A stretch of DNA of 64,000 bases from Dasypus novemcinctus. Taxonomy: Eukaryota > Chordata > Mammalia > Cingulata > Dasypodidae. The first letter of the stretch is position 1. The number at the start of each line of letters is the position of its first letter. The translations under genes were made by a program, and so were the position numbers. The notes below the pieces were generated by a model. That model worked only from the letters and a program-made list of their open reading frames with translations. It was not told the DNA's origin and did no database searches. Of this stretch, positions 57,015 through 64,000 are shown piece by piece. The DNA lies in the NCBI RefSeq assembly GCF_030445035.2, contig NC_080683.1:95999675-96063674 (forward strand), written 5' to 3'.

Positions 57015-57702
57015 TGTGGTGGTTTGGAGCTATGTACCCCAGAAAAAATATGTTCTTAAACTTAATCCATTCTTATTGGTGTGAACTCTTTTGATGGTTA
57101 CTTCAGTTAAGGTGTGGCCCAGCTGAATCAGGATGGGTCTTAATCCTACTACTGAAGGCCTTATAGCATTAGTTCTTCACCTTTTTTGTTCCATGGACCC
57201 CTTTGCCAGTCAGGTGAAAACCACGGATCCTTTCTCAGAAGGTAGTGACAGACAGTTTTATGACAGTCAACTAGCGTTGGAACTAACAACTACTATAATT
57301 TCAAAGTATGGATGAGCATAAGTGATTTTTTGAAATATGCAACAATTGTAATGTGATATGAAATGAACACTACTGTAATTTATTGCATACATTCATAAGT
57401 GAAGGAAATGCTAGGTTTCAGTTAGAGGTCAGAGAAAGTAAAGATAAATGAGTTGATTTTTTTCAATTCAAGCTCATGAACCCCCTGAAATCTTTCCACG
57501 GATCCCTTGGGGGTCTGTGGACCCTTGGTTAAGAACCCCTGCCTTATAAGGAAGGCCACAAAGAGGGAGAAAGCCATACAGGGAGCTTTCAGAAGCTGGA
57601 GGTCAACAGCACCAAGGAACCAACGGAGGCTGCCATGTGCACTGCAATGTTACAGAAAAGCCACAGGCCAAGGATTGCTAGCAGTCAGCCCCAGAACACA
57701 AG
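57015..57702 (+). mobile_element. MLT1-like LTR, split by a DNA transposon
   Basis: Starts tgtggtggtttggagctatg, ttcttaaacttaatccattc, aaggtgtggcccagctgaat, gggtcttaatcctactactg. It resumes after the insert with ccttataaggaaggccacaa and ends about ccagaacacaagagg. Same family as 14041-14835 (reverse) and 49840-50285. Confidence 0.8.
57167..57541. mobile_element. hAT-type non-autonomous DNA transposon
   Basis: Terminal inverted repeats cattagttcttcacc (left) and ggttaagaacccctg (right), imperfect. Flanked by an 8-bp duplication ccttatag/ccttataa (57159-57166, 57542-57549), the length expected of hAT elements. Subterminal stretches ccatggacccctttgccagt and ttgggggtctgtggaccctt are also inverted. 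No transposase ORF. Confidence 0.85.
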
Positions 57703-58606
57703 AGGCAAGTTAACTACAAAAACCAAATCTTTCATTACTAGGAAATGAAACCTCTAGAATCAAGGTTCCCAATAAGGAATATAAACATTTTTTATGATGA
57801 CAGCAGAACTGGTCAAAGTATACTAATGATAAGCCAATAACTTAGATATTGTCAGCTATAAAAACTTTAATACATCGTTACTGCAAAAAATACCAAGATT
57901 CAAATACAAAAATTCGTAAGGAAGAGATATAAAAGCTTACCATAAAAAAACAAGTCAGCTCCACACTATGGCTCAGGTTTGAATTACCCTCATTTACACA
58001 ACCAGACCATGTCCAGACCAAGATTCAACCAGTTAATAACCCAGATCCTTTCTTTTTCAATTGGTTCTAAGTAAGAATACTGAAACCAAAAAAGAGATCA
58101 AAGTGCTAATACTGAAAGATAAGAATGATCTCAAATTAAGAATCATAACACACTTGGAAGATATTAAACAAGTACAGAAATAATGAAAAAACTAAATACA
58201 TTCTTGATGTTTTAGAATAGTTTAAGTAAATATGCAATAATATAATCACTGCTTATGTGATTAAACAGCCTTTTAAGGTGTTTGAAGACTTCAAAAGACT
58301 TATCCATACTAAATTTGTATTCGCAGTTTAAATTTTTTTCAGAGAATTTAAATAGTCAGTTTTGGAGTTGGGTCTCCTAAATTTTATTTTTTTCCTTTTG
58401 AATAATGAAGTGAACATGAAACAAACCACATATAGTCCTGAGTATTCAAGTTCAAAAGTTCTTCAGAAAATTAAAGAATCAATCAATTGTTATATTACAA
58501 AATTCATACATCAGAAGAGAAAGTCTATAATTTGGAATCCTAATAACCCCTGCTAGAATCCAAACGAAGTGATTTTAAAAGCATATAAGAAAGACAGCTT
58601 GAGTTA
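57703..58606. other. No gene recognised; possibly distal MCM9 3' UTR or downstream flank
   Basis: AT-rich. Contains another minus-strand AATAAA at 58383-58388. Confidence 0.35.
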
Positions 58607-59463
58607 TTTATTCCTTTCAAATATAGTAATTTGCTTGCTAAATGCTTGGTTAAGACAAATGAATCATAACATGGAAGGAATCACATTTCCCAATTAACCA
58701 TCTGGGTAGATATTATGATATGATGTATGACTAAGACTACCACATACCCTCTCTCCTTCCAACCATAGGGCTTCAAATGTATCAAACAGAAAAAAAAAGA
58801 ATCTGAAGCACAAATGTTGGCTCAAGAAAGAAAGGAAACTTCAAAAGTACCTTACAAAGCTACTATCTGACCAGTTACCAGATCTTTAGGAATATCATGG
58901 AATTGTGAGGATGCCTCTTCAAGAAAGAAGAGCATATTGTCACACTTAATCTGACTCATAAGACTAAACATAATAATAGAAAAAAAACCCACATGATTTT
59001 GGCAAATCATCTCAAATGATAATGAATATTTACCATACTTAGCATATCGTAGGTGAAAATACAAAAGAAAAAACAGAAAAAGTTGATTTGCCTTGTTAAC
59101 TTTATGAGTGCTATCTACCTGATATCTGTCCCTGACTGAATGAAAGAAGGGATGTAGGGATGACCCCCACCAACCAAAAAAACAACCAAAAAACCCAGAA
59201 ACATCTTTAGGAATATAAGCACTCTGTTTGCAAAATTAAGCACACAATTAATTCGACTCAAGTGCTGATATCACACTGACCTAAGCTGATTATACAGGTC
59301 ATGAAGATAAACCTGAAATACAATGGAAATTATAAAACATGATGGGAGAGGTGGTCTTTAGAGTGCTATGTTAGTCGGACACATTTGTAAATGCCACCTT
59401 GGTATCCTGAAGGTGCTGTGTTGAGGTGGGGAGGGTGAAATCTGATCAGAAAGCTTTCCATTG
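58607..59463 (-). other. MCM9: Presumed MCM9 3' UTR with candidate polyadenylation signal
   Basis: AT-rich sequence immediately 3' of the MCM9 stop, without ORFs or recognised repeats. The + strand TTTATT at 58607-58612 reads AATAAA on the gene strand and is the nearest canonical signal I noticed in reasonable context. Another lies at 58383-58388. The real 3' end cannot be fixed without RNA data, so the extent is inferred. Confidence 0.45.
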
Positions 59464-60931
59464 TTATGGCTTTTTTCTCATCTCTTCATCCCAGTCAAAA
59501 TCTAATGTGTCATCATCCAGTTCTGGTAAAGTAAAGAGAGATTTTCTGGGAATAATCAGTTTCTCGGCGGACTCCCCCAACTGAAAAGTTTTCCGTTTGC
59601 TGCTAAGCACTGTGGCCGTGGTTGGAGGAGGAGGGCTTGGGTCTTTCTCATCCCATCTTTCGCCCCAGTTCTTACTTTCAGGAGGAGGGGATTCTGATTG
59701 GGATTCCGATGGGGAAGTAAAAGAGAAGTTTGCCAGCTTAGCTAATGTGCGAGCATGAACCTTGCTACTTTTATTACTGCCTGAAGCCTCTTCCTTTTTC
59801 TCTCTCTCACAAGAAAGATGAGAACGGCCCTTCTGGTTCCCAAGCTCTAGTTCAGGCTGAACAGCTGTCTCTTCAGGGGTGCACGCTGCCTTCTCTCTTG
59901 ATCCATTTTTCTTTGGTGGCTGCTGTGACATAGCCTTTGTTTTACCCCACGGCTGATCTGAGCTTCTGTTTCCTGAGGGAGATGTTGAAGTTTCTGGACA
60001 CTTCCCAGGCACAGCTGCTTCTCCTTTTGGTCTACGTCGGGAAATTTTAGGACTACGCACTGCTATTTTAGCTGTGCCAGTGGACACATGGGCGTGGTCT
60101 TCAGGAGAGTGGATCAGTTTTGACTTCTGTTTGAAAGTAAATCTTGCCAATTTGGCCACAGGGGGATCTAGACTCTCAGCACTTTCAAGTTCAGATTCTT
60201 CTACCTGAGCAAGTGACTTCTGTCTCTTTTTTCTGGGAGTTTCCAGCATTCCATGGGGTCTCTGCACAGGGATGGACTGAGGGTGAGATGAGCCTGTGGG
60301 CGGTGAAGACTCCCTGGTGAGGTTTCTGCAGAACTCTTGGGCCCTCTTCTCCTTGAGCAGCCTGCGCAGTTTCTTAGGAACATGATGAGTCAGGACTGAG
60401 TCTGGTTCATCAGCAGGTCCTGCTGCTTCAGAAGTTAATGCTGATTTTTTTGCCTTTTTGCCCTCAGCATGCAAAGTCTTGTCTGGCTTCAAGGGAGGGT
60501 TGGTCTCCCATGGTGCTGAAAGCTGGCCTGCTTCTGATTTGCTGCTATGGCCTGGCCCACTCTTTCCCTTACTCTGAGAGCTGTTGGAGATTTTCAAAGC
60601 CATTTTCCCCACAGTTGTTTTGGGACTGGGAGACACAGGAATAGTGCTTTTAGATCCAATTTGCTGAGTTGCCATGGAGTCAAACCAGTCCAAACTGTCA
60701 TCTCTGCTGTTTTTATGCTCAGCTGAAGGTTTCTGGCCTCTAGGGTTCTGAGGCCCCACAGGGGATGGGGTGTCTAGAAGTGGGCTTCCCCAGGTTTGCC
60801 TGTTATAATTCATTTCCTGCTGTGTTGAAGATCTGAACTTTGACCCTTCCCCTGGATCATTTCTCAAGGATCCTGGGGTCTCTGCCTCCACTGTCCATGG
60901 CTGGGGTTGGGCCACACTCTGAGTGCGTAAC
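59464..60931 (-). CDS. MCM9: MCM9, last coding exon (C-terminal tail); rest of gene outside window
   Basis: Minus-strand exon open from a splice acceptor (ag at 60932-60933) to a TAA at 59464-59466. The first base completes a codon begun in the previous exon, and the protein then reads LRTQSVAQPQP for about 488 codons; no start codon is expected. I recognise the C-terminal extension of MCM9, the MCM8 partner in the nuclear helicase used in homologous recombination and crosslink repair, from RDDSLDWFD, DSVLTHHVP, AKLARFTFKQKSK, PELELGN, SLFTLPEL and the end WDEEMRKKP. The MCM core and AAA+ ATPase lie in upstream exons that are not present. Numbering from the GTG at 60915 as residue 1, the tail is rich in Ser, Pro and Lys. 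It has basic NLS-like clusters (about 181-191, 225-233, 292-297), two AKLAxFxF motifs (about 254-261 and 392-399) and an acidic end. The frame is intact, so it looks functional. Family identity is from memory, without a database search. Confidence 0.93.
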
Positions 60932-60951
60932 CTGTAGCAGAGATAAAGAAA
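60932..60951 (-). promoter_or_regulatory. MCM9: Splice acceptor of the MCM9 last coding exon
   Basis: On the minus strand the intron ends tttctttatctctgctacag, a pyrimidine-rich tract followed by CAG. The coding frame then continues without a stop. This acceptor fixes the exon's 5' limit; the GTG at 60913-60915 inside the exon is not a start codon. Confidence 0.85.
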
Positions 60952-61561
60952 ACGTATTCAGGGGAAGAGAATTTGCTTTAACCTTTTCATTTCTTTAGAC
61001 TCTGAGATGCCATCTGATGGTTCAAGTCTGACATAACTCCAAATTAATTCCAAATACTGTCTCTTAGAACAACAGAAAGAAATAATCACCCCCCTTTAAA
61101 AAAAAAATAGTGTAGAATTTAACTGCTTATATAAGCATTCTAATTTAACCTAAAACAGTAGTAAAATGAAGGAAATGAAACTACCGGTTTGACTACTTTT
61201 TCAGCTCTCTCTGGAAGTCCATTTAATTCAAGAGTTTTGGAGGTCATTGTAAGGTGCTCAGTCTTCTCTCACATGTTGAATGTTCAACTACAAGACGGAT
61301 GTGCAGCTGCTCACACAGTAGGTGATTACTGACCAGTTGTTGCTTTAATTGTTCAGTAGCCAGTTTGGTGAGCAGAAGTCAAGTGAATGGAGAATATGAT
61401 CTCTCACATCTCTTTACCTGATTGAGGTCTGCATCTTAAAGTCACTTTACTCAGGATTTCACTATGCCTCTCTATTGACGTTCCCACTGCCCCTTCTGGC
61501 ATTCACTGCAGATATTCCTAGGCAACTGAGAATCTCTTTCCTGCTAAGCCCAATCATTTTT

Positions 61562-61790
61562 TTTAAATTAGAGAAGTTGTGAGCTTACAAAATAGTCATG
61601 CATAATGTGCAAAATTCCCATACATCACCCCTCTACCAGCTACCAACAACTTATATCATCCCTCTACCAACACCTTACAGTGTTGTATAACATTTGTTAC
61701 AGATTATGAAAAACATCATTAGGTTATGACCACTATCTATGGTCCATAGCATACTTTGGTATATTTTTTCTATACACCCACTAAGCCCAG
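61562..61790 (-). mobile_element. LINE-1 3'-end fragment (xenarthran type)
   Basis: The reverse complement contains tatgctatggaccatag, then cataatctgtaacaaatgtt, and ends at an A-run (+ strand T-run near 61558-61565). The same words occur in the + strand element at about 3150-3300, so both are copies of one 3' UTR. Orientation is from the A-tail. Confidence 0.7.
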
Positions 61791-62243
61791 TCATTTTTTA
61801 ACATGTGTTCTAGGAAGCCACTCTCTATCAATCTGATGCAAGTTAAATTTATCTGACCTTCTGAATGAAGAATCTGATCAGTAATATTCATTTTAAATCT
61901 TGGGTACATTTCTTTACCATTAGCAATGATGGGGAGCATAGCAACCAAAATATGCCCAAAGAAACAACATATAAAGGGATTAAAGTTTCCCCAAAGTAAG
62001 TTCCTTAGAAAGTATTTCCTAACAACCTAGAAAGCTTTTCCAATATAAGGTATAATATGACCTGCTTCTATGTACTAAATCTGAAAAGGAATTGACCAAA
62101 AAGTAGATGAACAAATTATTCTAAAATTCATATATATTTGTAGAAAAAAAAGAAACAGAAGAAAATACATTAAATTTAAGTGTACTTTAAATTTAAATCT
62201 ATTTAAATCATTAAAATGTTAATGCTAACTATCTTTGGGTATC
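61791..62243. other. Intronic stretch, nothing recognised
   Basis: AT-rich sequence between the LINE-1 fragment and the retrocopy. No ORF, repeat family or motif that I can support. Confidence 0.4.
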
Positions 62244-62254
62244 AAGATTCCACA

Positions 62255-62964
62255 AGGGGAAGCTGAGGGCCCTCAGGACAGCCAGAAGCCACTGCCATGT
62301 TGCTCTTCTGTCCGGGCTGCAGCAATGGCCTGATCGTGGAGCAGGGACAGCACAGCCACCACTTTGCCTACAACACCTGTCCTTATGTGCACAACATCAC
62401 CTACAAGGTAACAAGTTGGAAATATCCAAAGTTGAAAGAGGTGGATGATGTGCTAGGGGTAGTAGCTGCCTGGAAGAACATTGACTCTACTGCAGAGCTG
62501 TGTCAGATATGAAGGTCCTCGTGCCTACTTCATGCAACTTCAGACCTGCTCTGCAGATGAGCCAACGACCACCTTCTACAAGTGCTGCAATGCTCAGTGT
62601 GGACGCCACTGCAAGGACTAGGTCTGGGCTTGGCTCACGGGCCAGCTGTCAGTCTCTGTTTACTGTTTACATCTGGGTGCGTGAACTGGGTCCTGACGGC
62701 TGCAGAAATACGTGGCTGTGCACTTTTCTGGTGTGCTGGAAACATGGAGGGCCAGAGTGTCTGGAAACGTAGTTGCCAGTCGGTGTGGATAAATTCACTG
62801 CTGTATGTGGGGAGGAATTCTTGTAACTGCATGTATTCTCCCTAAGGGCTTGCTTATTTATTGCTACGTGTACTGAGCAACTGACATTCCCTTACCATCA
62901 ACCAACACTCTTAAATGCTTAATGCTATCTGCACAACTAATAAAAGCTTATTAATTACATAAAA
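62255..62964 (+). pseudogene. POLR3K: POLR3K processed pseudogene (RNA polymerase III subunit RPC10/RPC11)
   Basis: Intronless copy antisense to MCM9. The ATG is at 62297, and the frame reads MLLFCPGCSNGL, then NTCPYVHNITYKV, KYPKLKEVDDVLG and NIDSTAELC, matching the N-terminal two thirds of POLR3K (normally 108 residues). A one-base loss where CPKC would be encoded (about 62500-62510) shifts the frame and gives a stop after 71 residues. The remainder, RAYFMQLQT, TTFYKCCNAQCG and a final KD before TAG at about 62622, continues in another frame. The third Cys of the N-terminal zinc ribbon is Tyr at residue 25, so a metal ligand is also lost. About 40 bp of 5' leader, a 3' UTR, AATAAA at 62939-62944 and an A-run at 62961-62968 mark retroposition. 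Flanks aagattccaca (62244-62254) and aaaattccaca (62965-62975) look like a target-site duplication. Dead as a gene. Confidence 0.93.
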
Positions 62965-62975
62965 AAAATTCCACA

Positions 62976-64000
62976 TGATTTTCCTTTTATTAATTCTTTA
63001 CTGCTTCTTTTGAAAATATTCTATGAAGTACATGTATTACTTGTACAAGCAGAGAAACACAAACATTATGGTAAAAATATTGAATTTCATTAACAGTAGA
63101 TTTGGAAATATCAATGCAGCAAATCCATTTTCATTGCTACTAATGTTCTGACTAAAGCATGTGTGGCCGCCCCTTCCCCTGTGGCCTCCATGCCCATTAT
63201 CCACATTTTAACGGACCACTAGAAAAGGTAAATTTTAAAACGTTTCTCTTTCATTGCTGAGTTGTTACCCTATAGGATGAAAAATACATATCCCTCTTTA
63301 ACATAAAATGCCTTTTCTCACTGGGGGTTTCTTGAGTCTGATTGTGAAGCAAGTGAATTTTGAAAAATCACATATTTGGGCATGTGAGGAAGGAAAATCA
63401 GGATGCTGAAAGGGGAACCAGAGCTGCTACTAATGAACTACAGGGCCTTTCCCAGTGACAGGGGCACAGTTCTCTCTCGTTCTCTAACTTGCCCAGCATG
63501 CTAGCTTAGGCTGCCCGAAACCAGCCTGGGCCTAGTCTTCTACCTGAGATTTTCTTTCTCCAGGGTTAGATGAAGAATATACATGGAGCATGCGCTCAAC
63601 CACTCAGCTCTACGCGCTCCACAAAGTTATATGAAGACTGATGATAAAATATTTATTATGCTTAGAAGAAAGCTTTAAAAACAGTAATTAAAAAATTAAT
63701 AAACACTGATTTTTCATGTAGACTCATCTTCACACGTGTTCTCCTAGGGAGGAAAATTAAAAAGCCAATTTATTAAAATAAATATTTTGTTTCTGGGTCT
63801 GGTTTATAATAGATCACGCTCCTTGAGTCCAACTGCTTCTTTCTTTACAGCAGTTAGGCAGGCAATCTGAATAACATTGGTCTACTTCTTACATTAGTGG
63901 TCAAAGACGGAGAAAAGGAAGAGGTGTTGGGAGCCAACAGGATAAAGCCCTTCCACCGAGGGACACTGATTCCACCGCAACTGTGCGTCTTGGATGTGAG
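62976..64000. other. Intronic stretch, nothing further recognised
   Basis: AT-rich sequence apart from the SINE scrap near 63570. I see no exon or other named repeat up to the window edge. Confidence 0.4.
63568..63616 (-). repeat. DAS-type SINE head, degraded fragment
   Basis: The + strand stretch with acatgg, gctcaaccactcagct and gcgctcc resembles the minus-strand SINE heads at 911-1000 and 27027-27119. No tail and no duplication are visible. Confidence 0.45.

Larger units (their letters stand above)
60952..64000 (-). other. MCM9: MCM9 intron preceding the last coding exon (partial)
   Basis: No minus-strand ORF here matches the upstream MCM9 segment I would expect next (the end of the ATPase region and the helical linker ending near LER), so the intron appears to run past the window edge. 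It contains an antisense LINE-1 3' end, the POLR3K retrocopy and a SINE scrap, listed separately. No other exon is recognised. Confidence 0.65.

Noticed and set aside
61140..61247. Minus-strand ATG followed by a 35-codon frame (MTSKTLELNGLPERAEK...)
   Set aside because: Looks protein-like, but is short, unmatched to anything I know, and has no convincing splice sites. Most likely chance within the intron.
62500..62772. 90-residue ORF downstream of the POLR3K frame
   Set aside because: Shifted reading of the same retrocopy and its 3' UTR; not a separate gene.
1..64000. CRISPR arrays, operons, phage or plasmid modules
   Set aside because: Composition, SINE/LINE/LTR content and the split gene show vertebrate nuclear DNA; no regularly spaced repeat array was found.

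Overview
This is a stretch of placental-mammal nuclear DNA, almost certainly xenarthran and most likely an armadillo (Dasypus type). The diagnosis rests on about twenty tRNA-derived SINE units of the DAS type. Each has a head like ggaaacggacttggcccagt, an A box around TGGCCCAGTGGTTAGG and a B box around GGTTCAAACCCC, and many carry long A-rich tails and perfect target-site duplications. There are also LTR and LINE-1 3'-end families that I associate with xenarthrans. There are no operons, CRISPR arrays or prokaryotic genes.

Only one real coding segment is visible: the last coding exon of MCM9 on the minus strand (59464-60931), with its splice acceptor at 60932-60951. It encodes the disordered C-terminal tail (about 488 codons) of the MCM8-MCM9 recombination helicase subunit. 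The rest of the gene lies beyond the right edge, so 60932-64000 is intron. That intron holds an antisense processed pseudogene of POLR3K (about 62255-62964), an antisense LINE-1 3' end (61562-61790) and a SINE scrap near 63570. The 3' UTR should extend leftwards from 59463; a minus-strand AATAAA is at 58607-58612.

Positions 1 to about 58.6 kb are intergenic, downstream of MCM9. From left to right: an LTR-like element split by a LINE-1 3' end (2.4-3.8 kb); an old repeat with a young SINE in it (9.1-11.3 kb); SINE-interrupted LTRs (14.0-14.8 and 16.3-17.2 kb); two dimeric SINEs side by side in one reused target site (15.08-15.96 kb); LINE-1 ORF2 remnants (17.2-20.6 kb); a SINE-dense block (18.4-22.6 kb); three copies of a roughly 1 kb repeat of unknown class (21.3, 33.7 and 36.2 kb); old MIR and L2 fragments throughout; and a hAT-type DNA transposon inside an LTR (57.0-57.7 kb).

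The main unexplained feature is a GC- and CpG-rich island at about 45.0-46.1 kb, with GC-rich sequence to about 47.3 kb. It lies in the intergenic part, 12-14 kb past the MCM9 stop, with no recognisable gene attached. I found no novel multi-gene system. The remaining observations concern nested and target-reusing transposition, short-motif duplication in MCM9, simple repeats and candidate regulatory DNA. Repeat family names come from memory of consensus sequences and were not checked against a library.
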